Of a stretch of DNA of 44,606 bases, positions 24,649 through 31,990 are shown in pieces (positions within the stretch are counted from its first letter, which is position 1; each line of letters opens with the position of its first letter). The DNA comes from Gammaproteobacteria bacterium. Lineage in GTDB: Bacteria; Pseudomonadota; Gammaproteobacteria; Steroidobacterales; Steroidobacteraceae. The position numbers and the translations under genes were made by a program. The stretch spans positions 1-44,606 of the forward strand of contig JAQGOF010000100.1 of the NCBI GenBank assembly GCA_028293745.1, given 5' to 3'. Under the pieces are notes generated by a model that saw nothing but the letters and a program-made list of their open reading frames with translations, had not been told where the DNA came from and ran no database searches.

Positions 24649-25638
24649 TTATTGTCCAATGGCTCCCGTCACCACGGCCCGTTGGTCGATAGTCCCGAAC
24701 GGCGCGTCGCCTGTGTCGGTGCGCGCTTGCATTCGCACGCGATCTCCATGCTTCATAAAACCGGTTCGGGCGGCGCCCTGTTCGAGAATCTCGAATCCGC
24801 GCCGCTCGAGGATGCAGCTCGAGCCGACTTCGTGATACGCCGTGTTGGCAACCGTCCCAGATCCAATGATCGTTCCGGGGCAAAGCTTGCGGGAGTAGGC
24901 CGCGTGCGCGATCAGTTCGTCAAATCCAAACGCCATCTCCGCGCCGCTTGCGTGGCCGAAGTGATCTTCATTCCACCATACGTGAAGTTGCAGATGGATT
25001 CGCGCTCGCGCCCACGCAGGTCCGAGCTCATCCGGAGTAATGGCCACTGGAGCCATGCTGCACGCAGGCTTTGCGCGGACCCAACCGAATCCGCGGTTCA
25101 TTTCATCGCGACCGATTACCCTTAGTGACCAATCGTTGATTTGCACGAGAAGCTTGATGTGTTGGGCAGCTTCGGCGGGCGAGATCCCGACCGGCACGGC
25201 GTCCGTGATGATGCCGAACTCGCCCTCGAAGTCGATTCCATCCTCTTCGGTGGGGAAGGCGACATCGTCGCTGCATGACAGGAACTCATGCGACATGCCC
25301 TGATACATCAGCGGCAGATCTCCCCACGAATTGGCGATCTGGTAGGCCCTGACTGCCAAATCGCTGTGCGCCTTGAACGCCGATCCATCCAGCCACTGCC
25401 ACGCGCGCGGCAGAGGGGCTGCCGCCTGAGACGCCTGGAAAGGGAATGCAGCCGGCACCTCGCCTCGATTGAGCGCCTCGTACCGATGTTGCAGCGCGTG
25501 CGACACGACGTCCCACCGTTCAATCGCCAGCTGCAAGGTCTCAGCGATCCCGCTGGCAAGCACCGCTGAGGATAGATCCCGGGAGACGATGATCAGTCGT
25601 CCATCCGGACGATCACACTTCAAACTCGCTAGTTTCAA
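24649..25638 (-). CDS. Fumarylacetoacetate-hydrolase (FAH) family protein, long form
   Basis: This FAH-fold protein of about 329 residues typically cleaves C-C bonds in acylpyruvates or hydrates 2-oxo-enoates with a Mg/Mn ion. The ligand set is visible as E138 and E140 in GIDFEGEFG and D169 in QINDW. It resembles the longer FAH-like proteins rather than the 250-300-residue hydratases. The preferred start is TTG at 25638, because AAGGAGGAAG (25641-25650) sits exactly in front of it; the frame open to 25737 overlaps the cyclase gene. It is the last gene of the LysR-headed operon. Its substrate is presumably a ring-cleavage product, which is inference. Confidence 0.87.
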   Translation of the reverse strand: MKLASLKCDRPDGRLIIVSRDLSSAVLASGIAETLQLAIERWDVVSHALQHRYEALNRGEVPAAFPFQASQAAAPLPRAWQWLDGSAFKAHSDLAVRAYQIANSWGDLPLMYQGMSHEFLSCSDDVAFPTEEDGIDFEGEFGIITDAVPVGISPAEAAQHIKLLVQINDWSLRVIGRDEMNRGFGWVRAKPACSMAPVAITPDELGPAWARARIHLQLHVWWNEDHFGHASGAEMAFGFDELIAHAAYSRKLCPGTIIGSGTVANTAYHEVGSSCILERRGFEILEQGAARTGFMKHGDRVRMQARTDTGDAPFGTIDQRAVVTGAIGQ

Positions 25639-25699
25639 GACTTCCTCCTTCAGCGGCAAAGACGCGCGAGGTTTCGGCCGCGCGCGGTCTTCTGAACAC

Positions 25700-26488
25700 T
25701 CAGACGGGTGTCGCGTCGTCCAGGATGGCGACCGCACGAGTCCAGCCGGCCGACGCCGCGCGGATCTTTACTGGAAAGCACGAGATCGTGAATCCGTGGG
25801 AAGGCAAGGCCTCCAGATTGTGAAGCTTCTCGAGATGGCAGTATCCAATGGCGCGGCCAGCCTTGTGCCCCTCCCAGATGATCCGGCCATCGCCGGTCTG
25901 TGCGTAGCGGCGGGCAGTGTGAGCAAAGGGCGCATCCCAACTCCAACCATCGGTGCCGGTCAGGCGGACGCCGCGCTCGAGCAGATAGAGCGTCGCCTCG
26001 AACCCCATTCCGCAGCCGGCCGCGAGGTAATCGTCGTGGCCGTAGGCCGAGCCGGCCCGCGTGTTGACCACGACGATGTCGAACGGCTGCAGCTCATGGT
26101 TGATTCTCCGGAGCTCGCTGGCAACATCATCGGCGCTCACGACATACCCGTCCGGAAAATGGCGGAAGTCGAGTTTCACGCCTGGCCGGAAACACCAGTC
26201 GAGCGGCACCTCGTCGATCGTGATGGCCCGTTCGCCCCGGTTCATGGTCGAGGCGAAATGATAAGGCGCATCGAGATGCGTCCCGTTGTGAGTGATGAGC
26301 TCGATCCGTTCGATCGCCCAGGCTTCGCCATCGGGAAGGTCCTCTTTCGTCAGCCCCGGAAAGAATGCGAGGAGCTCGGCGACCGAGCGGTTGTGGTCGA
26401 TATAGTCGATGCGCGGCCTGTAGGCAGCTGGGTCCGAGGCCACGTCGTTTTCCAGTGGAACTGATATGTCGATGAAACGGCGGGACAT
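25700..26488 (-). CDS. Cyclase family protein (kynurenine-formamidase-like metal hydrolase)
   Basis: This 262-residue protein of the cyclase/KynB-like family (PF04199) has the metal-binding signature HNGTHLDAPYHF at residues 67-78, including H67, H71 and D73. Known members hydrolyse amides, lactones or lactams, such as N-formylkynurenine, isatin and polyketide-type rings. AAGGAG lies 7 bases before the ATG. It sits between the tandem SnoaL gene (37-base gap) and the long FAH gene (61-base gap). In a ring-cleavage operon it may open a lactone or hydrolyse a ring-opened product. Confidence 0.87.
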   Translation of the reverse strand: MSRRFIDISVPLENDVASDPAAYRPRIDYIDHNRSVAELLAFFPGLTKEDLPDGEAWAIERIELITHNGTHLDAPYHFASTMNRGERAITIDEVPLDWCFRPGVKLDFRHFPDGYVVSADDVASELRRINHELQPFDIVVVNTRAGSAYGHDDYLAAGCGMGFEATLYLLERGVRLTGTDGWSWDAPFAHTARRYAQTGDGRIIWEGHKAGRAIGYCHLEKLHNLEALPSHGFTISCFPVKIRAASAGWTRAVAILDDATPV

Positions 26489-26525
26489 GGAAGCTCTCCT
26501 TTTGGCTCAGGGCCGCGGCAGAAGG

Positions 26526-27626
26526 CTAAACTCCCCGATGTGTGTACGCGTACAGCGGATCGTCTTCGCTGCGCTTGCCAACGAGAAACGGCTTGGCCGG
26601 ATGACGCTCCCAGAATTTTGCGGTTTCTGGCTCCATCCGGCTCCAGTCGAAGATCACGTCCCGGTGCACGATTGCCCAACGGCCGGCGCGCCGCTCGAAA
26701 CGATCGAGATAGCGGCCGCCGATCGAGGCATCGGTGCCGTCGGTCATTTGACAGCAGGCCACATGATAGGACTCGACGAATGCCTTATCCGCCCCATCGA
26801 AATCGACCAGGATGTTGGTGATGAGGTGGAACATTCCCTTGATGGGCGAGCCCGGCCGGGGACGAGTGAACGACACGCGGTCGATGAAGTCGGCGGCCAG
26901 GCCGTCAAACTCCCCGTGCCGCTCCGTGGCTCCGGGGTGATAACAGGTGTGAGCCAGTTCGGCATCGGCGCGGTCGCCAGCGCGCGCTCTTCGGTAGAGC
27001 ACCTCGGCGATTGCCTGCCTGTCGAGCAACATCTGAATCGCATCCATCGAGTCTCTCCCAATCGGTTCACGGGGCGTCATCCAAGGCGGCGCAAGCGCGC
27101 CGGCTGCGGCCGGCCACGCCGCGTAGAGCGGATCGGCCTGTCCGCGGCGACCGAGCAGCGGATCGCGATAGCCCATCCGATCCCAGAAAAGCTGGGTCGC
27201 CGGCATCTTGCGCGACCAGTCGTACACGATCTCCCGGTGTTGAATCAGCCAGCGCCCGTCCCGGTGGCTGAACGAGTCGAGATAACGCCCGCCGATGCGG
27301 TAATCCTGTGCCACACCGTCCTCGATGAAGGTCTCGTGCGCGACGTGGTAGGACTCGGCAAACACCGCGTTGTCGCGAAGCTCGAACAACACGTTGCCAA
27401 TAACATGGAGCTTCGAGAGGCAGGGCGGCCCATCTCGCTGGGCCTTCTCGATCGATCCGATGAAGTCGTGCATTCGACCGGCAAAGGTACCATGATTGTC
27501 CGTTGCATCGGCCGGGTGGCAGGCCCGCATGAGATCAGGGTCGAAGCGATCGGCGCCGCGCGCCCGCCGGCCCAGCAGATCGAGAAGCTCCTGCTTCGTC
27601 GCGTAATCGCCGATCCGCCTGCTCAT
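26526..27626 (-). CDS. Tandem SnoaL-like (NTF2-fold) protein, two fused domains
   Basis: This 366-residue protein is built of two homologous halves. Half 1 (about residues 8-165) contains SKLHVIGNVLFEL, AESYHVAHETF, YRIGGRYLDSF and WLIQHREIVYDW. Half 2 (about 195-360) contains MFHLITNILVDF, VESYHVACCQM, ASIGGRYLDRF and WAIVHRDVIFDW. These are SnoaL_4-type domains, normally single and near 150-180 residues; members include dehydratases, isomerases and small-molecule binders. The internal half-start (MDAIQMLLDRQ) is in frame with no stop, so this is a true fusion. The ATG at 27626 overlaps the FAH stop by 4 bases, which makes it preferable to the GTG at 27632. The reaction is unknown. Confidence 0.82.
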   Translation of the reverse strand: MSRRIGDYATKQELLDLLGRRARGADRFDPDLMRACHPADATDNHGTFAGRMHDFIGSIEKAQRDGPPCLSKLHVIGNVLFELRDNAVFAESYHVAHETFIEDGVAQDYRIGGRYLDSFSHRDGRWLIQHREIVYDWSRKMPATQLFWDRMGYRDPLLGRRGQADPLYAAWPAAAGALAPPWMTPREPIGRDSMDAIQMLLDRQAIAEVLYRRARAGDRADAELAHTCYHPGATERHGEFDGLAADFIDRVSFTRPRPGSPIKGMFHLITNILVDFDGADKAFVESYHVACCQMTDGTDASIGGRYLDRFERRAGRWAIVHRDVIFDWSRMEPETAKFWERHPAKPFLVGKRSEDDPLYAYTHRGV

Positions 27627-28510
27627 GTCCACGGTTGCGCGCTCACACTTTCCGGCTGGATGACTGCCTGGATCGCTCCAATCCGCTCGATCTCGCAGCG
27701 AACGATATCACCTGCCCGAAGAAGGCGAGGGGGCTTGCGCGCCAGGCCTGTTCCTGCCGGCGTGCCGGTGGCCAGCACGTCGCCCGGTTCGAGGGTGAAC
27801 ACCGTCGACAGGTACACAATCTGCTCATAGCAGTTGTTGATCATTTCGGCGGTCGAGCCGCGCTGGCGCAGCTCGCCGTTCACCGTGCAGGTGATCTCAA
27901 GATCGTGCGGATCGCCGAGCTCGTCTGGCGTCACGAGCCATGGGCCAAGCGGGCCATGCGTGTCGAACGATTTTCCCAACATGATGGTGGGGCTGCGGCG
28001 CTGCCAATCGCGAGCGCTGACATCGTTGCAGACCGTAAATCCCCCAATGACCGACGGAGCCGCTTCCAGAGGAACGCGGCGACAGCGGCGCCCGATGATG
28101 ATCGCGAGCTCAGCTTCATAATCCAGCTCATTCGATTCCGGCGGCATCAGGATCGCATCGTAAGGGCCGTTGATCGAGGTTACCTGCTTGTTGAACCAGC
28201 GCTGGTCGGTCGGAGGTATGTAGTTGGGGTTGGTTGCCAGGACCTCGTCGATATGACTCTGGTAGTTCGCCGCGATCGCCAGAAACTTGCGCGGGCTCGT
28301 GACGGGCGCACGAAGGCGCACGCGCTCGAGTGGGATCGCCTCGCCGGTCTGCGCCACTGCGTGCGCGCGCGCGAGCGCATCGGCACCACGCTCGAGCAAT
28401 TCCTCGATGGTATGCGGGAGCGACGGATCGGCCGACAAGTCCACGACAGCGGCGTCGCGTACGACGCCGATCGCGTCGCGTCCGCCGGCAGTAAACGCGG
28501 CAAGCCTCAT
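27623..28510 (-). CDS. FAH-family hydrolase/hydratase, short form
   Basis: This 295-residue member of the fumarylacetoacetate-hydrolase family resembles 2-oxo-hept-3-ene-dioate hydratase, acylpyruvate hydrolase and related enzymes of aromatic meta or gentisate pathways. Metal ligands are E132 and E134 in LDYEAELAI and D163 in CNDVSARDW. The closing motifs LEPGDVLATGTPAGTG and GDIVRCEIERIG are typical. It is joined by 4-base overlaps to the VOC dioxygenase upstream and the SnoaL-like gene downstream. It is distinct from the longer FAH protein at the end of this operon, so the pathway probably has two such steps. Confidence 0.91.
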   Translation of the reverse strand: MRLAAFTAGGRDAIGVVRDAAVVDLSADPSLPHTIEELLERGADALARAHAVAQTGEAIPLERVRLRAPVTSPRKFLAIAANYQSHIDEVLATNPNYIPPTDQRWFNKQVTSINGPYDAILMPPESNELDYEAELAIIIGRRCRRVPLEAAPSVIGGFTVCNDVSARDWQRRSPTIMLGKSFDTHGPLGPWLVTPDELGDPHDLEITCTVNGELRQRGSTAEMINNCYEQIVYLSTVFTLEPGDVLATGTPAGTGLARKPPRLLRAGDIVRCEIERIGAIQAVIQPESVSAQPWT

Positions 28511-29049
28511 GAGCCCTCTCCCGCGAGCCTACGGGCCAGGCGCTCGCGGAAGACCTCGGCCGGAACATAGCTGGGGTTTGCCATTACCTCCTGCTCAGTC
28601 TTGCGGAAGATCTCTGCGTCGCTCAGCGAAAAATCGATCGGCCGACCATAAGGCTGGCTCACGTGCCACGGCGTGTGCACGAAGCATTCGACGGTGTTGT
28701 TTTCCGGATCCTTGAAATAGACGGTCCAGCTGTTGCCGTGGTCGAGCGACCAGATCTTTCTCACGCGCGGATCCGCGTTCGCCTCTTCATGGACGTGCCG
28801 CAGCTCGGCAAAGCTCTCCAACAGAAACGAAATCTGGTGCACGGTCGACGTGCTGCCAGGCGCTCGGCCCGAGGCGAGGAGCAACTGATGGTGTTCCGTC
28901 GGCGTCATCGTCATGAACCGGATGGGATTCACGTCATCGCGGCGGTCGGTGACCACGAACCCGAAGAAGGACGTGTAGAAATCGGTCATCAGGTCGATGT
29001 CGATGACATAGATACCAACATGATTGAGGCTGAAGTGAGCACGTCTCAT
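28507..29049 (-). CDS. One-domain VOC protein, extradiol-dioxygenase-like
   Basis: This 180-residue single-module protein of the vicinal-oxygen-chelate superfamily carries the facial triad of type I extradiol dioxygenases: H10 (LNHVGIYV), H71 (TVHQISFLL) and E121 (NTVECFVH). Two-module extradiol enzymes are near 300 residues, whereas one-domain versions near 190 residues exist (BphC2/BphC3 type). A C-terminal tail (PSYVPAEVFRERLARRLA) is added after the VOC fold. The ATG at 29049 overlaps the hydroxylase stop by 4 bases; the longer frame to 29232 is inside the hydroxylase. Sitting between a flavin hydroxylase and a FAH hydrolase, it is the best candidate ring-cleaving enzyme. Confidence 0.86.
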   Translation of the reverse strand: MRRAHFSLNHVGIYVIDIDLMTDFYTSFFGFVVTDRRDDVNPIRFMTMTPTEHHQLLLASGRAPGSTSTVHQISFLLESFAELRHVHEEANADPRVRKIWSLDHGNSWTVYFKDPENNTVECFVHTPWHVSQPYGRPIDFSLSDAEIFRKTEQEVMANPSYVPAEVFRERLARRLAGEGS

Positions 29050-30728
29050 GATCGCGTCATCTCCGTTGGAGCCAGGCTCGAATTGCCGGTACGCGCGGCG
29101 CCAGGCGCCCATCGCAGCTTCCGGGGCAGCAGATCCAGGAGACTGGATAGCTGGGCCGAAGTGGACGCCGTGCCAAACAAATAGCGATCCGGTCGGACTA
29201 CGACCCAGCGGGCGGGCAGGGTTGTCATCCAATCTCGGAGCGCGCCTGTCAGGTCAAGGATCGCACTTGCGACATCCGGGTCCACGTTCTGGGCGGGCGA
29301 GGCACTCGGGGGGCAGAACCGAATGGTTTGGCCGCCAAGTGCGCGCCACATCACGGCCGCATCGGGTGCCAGCTCCTCGAGCGGTGTCGTGTCGAAGGTC
29401 AATACCGCGAAGCGTCCGGCGAGCAGATCGTCGAGGCGCAGGTCAGGGCGTCCGATGTCCTGAATCAGCGGTTGTGGCAGCCGTAAGCCACCGGTCCGAC
29501 TGTCAATGATGCCGGCATGAATCCGCGGAACAACGTCTGTCATGGCGACGGTCGAGTCACCGCGCGTCGCTTCCTCGGCGCGAAAACGCTCATCGCGTGC
29601 GGTAGCTGCGGGCGGGTCGAGGATACAGACTGCGGCGCCGGCCACAACGGATGCCGCAATGATGGTCCTGACATGTGCGTCGCGTTCTTCTTGATACGTG
29701 TCCAGCAAGTCAGGCGCGGCGAGCCCATCATGCACTAGCCGCAGCTTCCAGATGAGCTGGGCCGCATCGCGGATCCCGTGGCACATGCCCTGCCCGAAGA
29801 AAGGTGGTGTCTGGTGCGCAGCATCGCCGAGCAGGAAGACATTGCCCATGCGCCAATGACGCGCCACGAGGGCGTGAAAACGATAGACCGCGGCCCGGAC
29901 CACCTGGACATTCGCCGGGTCAATCCAGTCGGACAGCAAGCTCGATATCTGCGAGGGCTCCATCACCGCCTCGTCTGACTCGTGCGGCAGAAGCATGTAT
30001 TCCCACCGGCGATGTTGGCCGGAGCCCGGGATGACGGTCGTGGGGCGAGACGGGTCGCATACCATCAGCGAATAGCCACCACCGCGCACCTCGGCAGGTA
30101 TCTCATAGGCGGATGGCCAGCACATCGGCCCATTGACGAGCGCGTCGACCACTAGCCAGCGCTCCTCGAAGCCCATGTCCTCAAGCGGGATGCCAAGCAA
30201 CTTGCGCGTCGGACTGCTCGCGCCGTCGCAAGCGAGCACGAAGCGTGCGAGCACTTCCCGGCATTCGGTCCCGTCAACAGGGCCAAAGCCGAGGATGGTG
30301 CCCTGCGAGCCCTGTGTCAGCGTTGTGAGCTCATGGCCGAGCCGAACGTCGACGTTGGGATAGCGCTTCACGGCTTCGCGCAGCAGAGCTTCGAGCCGGG
30401 GTTGATAGAAGAGGTTGCTCGCAGGCCAACCGAGGCTGTTGCGGGTATCCTGACTTTGAAACTTGCGGATCGGCCGGCCATCGCTCCCCAGATAGACAGA
30501 ACCGCCCAAGGGCCGCGTGGCGGCCGCAATCGGCTCACCCAGGCCGATAGATTGAAATATCCGCATGATCTCGGCGTCGAAGTGGATTGCGCGTGGCAGG
30601 TCATACGGCTCGAAGCCGCGCTCGATCACGAGCGCGCGGAACCCCGCTTGACCGCACAGGTTCGCGGCAACCGCTCCCACGGGGCCCATCCCGACAATGG
30701 CTACATCGAACTGCTCGCGACTTGTCAT
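29046..30728 (-). CDS. FAD-dependent aromatic hydroxylase (MhpA/PheA type)
   Basis: This 560-residue class A flavoprotein monooxygenase probably hydroxylates a phenolic ring with NAD(P)H and O2. It has the FAD motif VGMGPVGAVAANLCG (12-26), the DG motif ACDGASSPTRKLLGI (166-180), the GD motif FLLGDAAHQTPPFFGQGM (298 onward), and the thioredoxin-like C-terminal domain of the 3-(3-hydroxyphenyl)propionate hydroxylase group. The frame is open to 31757, but everything above 30728 shadows the LysR gene; the ATG at 30728 gives a family-length protein. It lies 119 bases behind the LysR gene and is translationally coupled to the VOC gene. Confidence 0.93.
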   Translation of the reverse strand: MTSREQFDVAIVGMGPVGAVAANLCGQAGFRALVIERGFEPYDLPRAIHFDAEIMRIFQSIGLGEPIAAATRPLGGSVYLGSDGRPIRKFQSQDTRNSLGWPASNLFYQPRLEALLREAVKRYPNVDVRLGHELTTLTQGSQGTILGFGPVDGTECREVLARFVLACDGASSPTRKLLGIPLEDMGFEERWLVVDALVNGPMCWPSAYEIPAEVRGGGYSLMVCDPSRPTTVIPGSGQHRRWEYMLLPHESDEAVMEPSQISSLLSDWIDPANVQVVRAAVYRFHALVARHWRMGNVFLLGDAAHQTPPFFGQGMCHGIRDAAQLIWKLRLVHDGLAAPDLLDTYQEERDAHVRTIIAASVVAGAAVCILDPPAATARDERFRAEEATRGDSTVAMTDVVPRIHAGIIDSRTGGLRLPQPLIQDIGRPDLRLDDLLAGRFAVLTFDTTPLEELAPDAAVMWRALGGQTIRFCPPSASPAQNVDPDVASAILDLTGALRDWMTTLPARWVVVRPDRYLFGTASTSAQLSSLLDLLPRKLRWAPGAARTGNSSLAPTEMTRS

Positions 30729-30847
30729 CTTCGACCGCGGTTCCCTGCCGACAGCAGGGTGGCTCGCCCTACGAAATGTTGCGGCGACTATGAACAAGCC
30801 GAATCGGGATGACAAAGAGGATCGGGCGCGATTCGGATAACTTGCGG

Positions 30848-31789
30848 TTATCCCGTCGAGGGCGGCCTGAGCATTCCCAGGTCGGCGAGAGTTGGCAGAT
30901 CGGCGCAAACATTGCGCACGCTCTGCATGACCACCTGGGCGCCGGGCAGCAGCGGGCTGTTTTCGCGATAGCCCAAGCCGATCTGCTCCTTCGGAAACGG
31001 AAAATGGACCGGTAAGGCGAGTATGTCCGGATGAGGGCCGCCCGCCGTCAAAAGCGCGCTCGGCATGATCGTAAGCATGTCTGTCTCGCGGATGAGTGAC
31101 TCGAAGAGCACGACTGTGCTGACCTCCATCGCCGGGCTCGGCGGCGGAATGCCAGCATCCATGAAGACCCGGTTGACGGTTCTTCGGTGCGACGGCGGGT
31201 ATGTGGGAAGCAGCCAGGGGTATTCGGCAAGATCCTGAAGGGAGAGCGTCTCCCGTTGCCTGAGCGGATGACCGGCTCGTGCCACGACTACCGGGTCGGT
31301 GCGGCGCAAGGCTTCGAACTTCAGACCTAGAGGTGCCCCGTCCTCCGGAACCAGAATCACCGCGAGATCGAGCTCGCCATCGAGGAGCGCCGCCGTCAAC
31401 TCTGACGAGAAGCCGGCACGGATTGCGAGCTTCAGTCCGGGATGTGAAGCCATCACGCCGCGGGCGGCTTTGGCCATGGGTGCGATCATGGTCGGCACGG
31501 CCCCGATGTGTATCTTGCCCTTGGTCGCGCCGCGCATGGCATCGATCTCGGCCTTTGCCCGGCGCATCTCGCTGCTGGCCATCTTGGCGTAACGCAGCAA
31601 AGTTGTGCCGTAGGCGGTTGGCACTACTCCCCGCGGCTGCCGCTCGAGGAGCGGGACGCCGAGCTCGGCTTCGAGGTTGCGGATGGCTTTGCTGAGAGCC
31701 GGCTGCGAAACATGCAGAGCCTCGGCGGCAGCGTGCAGGTTCTTGCACTCCACACACGCGACGAAGTAACGGAGCAGGCGAAGGTCCAT
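30848..31789 (-). CDS. LysR-family transcriptional regulator
   Basis: This 313-residue LysR regulator has a winged HTH at residues 1-60 (MDLRLLRYFVACVE, AAAEALHVSQPALSKAIRNL) and an effector-binding domain from about residue 90. The ATG at 31789 starts at the conserved MDLRLLRYF; the frame to 31846 adds 19 unlike residues. It is the first gene of the minus-strand aromatic operon and diverges from the TonB receptor at 31991, so the region between them probably holds its target site. Such regulators usually activate in response to a pathway intermediate, here probably an aromatic acid. Confidence 0.92.
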   Translation of the reverse strand: MDLRLLRYFVACVECKNLHAAAEALHVSQPALSKAIRNLEAELGVPLLERQPRGVVPTAYGTTLLRYAKMASSEMRRAKAEIDAMRGATKGKIHIGAVPTMIAPMAKAARGVMASHPGLKLAIRAGFSSELTAALLDGELDLAVILVPEDGAPLGLKFEALRRTDPVVVARAGHPLRQRETLSLQDLAEYPWLLPTYPPSHRRTVNRVFMDAGIPPPSPAMEVSTVVLFESLIRETDMLTIMPSALLTAGGPHPDILALPVHFPFPKEQIGLGYRENSPLLPGAQVVMQSVRNVCADLPTLADLGMLRPPSTG

Positions 31790-31936
31790 ATGTACGAGCC
31801 TAGTGAGGTGCCATGCAAAAGCAAGCACCACCGCGCGTTCGGGCATGCACGCGCACCGTACCAGCGCGTATCCCTGGAGCCGCCCGTGCGATAACCCACG
31901 CGAATTAGTCCCGGCCTACGTTTCACTATTACTCCT

Positions 31937-31957
31937 CCGAGTTCCATGCAAACTCGG
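31937..31957. promoter_or_regulatory. 7-7-7 palindrome in the LysR/receptor intergenic region
   Basis: CCGAGTT and AACTCGG are perfect inverted arms around a 7-base spacer, lying 34 bases before the receptor ATG. A weaker GGTGC/GCACC pair (31807-31829) lies near the LysR start. Either could be a LysR-binding site, but neither shows a clean T-N11-A core. No promoter boxes were assigned. Confidence 0.45.
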
Positions 31958-31990
31958 CATCGTCGAAATTCCGCGGAGGGGGACGGATCT

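Noticed and set aside
24640..24655. Possible eighth operator (ACAA and TTGT half-sites)
   Set aside because: The half-sites are 8 bases apart instead of the fixed spacing, and no promoter lies nearby.
30729..31757. N-terminal extension of the flavin hydroxylase to 903 codons
   Set aside because: The added 343 codons are low-complexity and lie in another frame of the LysR gene; the FAD motif starts just after the ATG at 30728.
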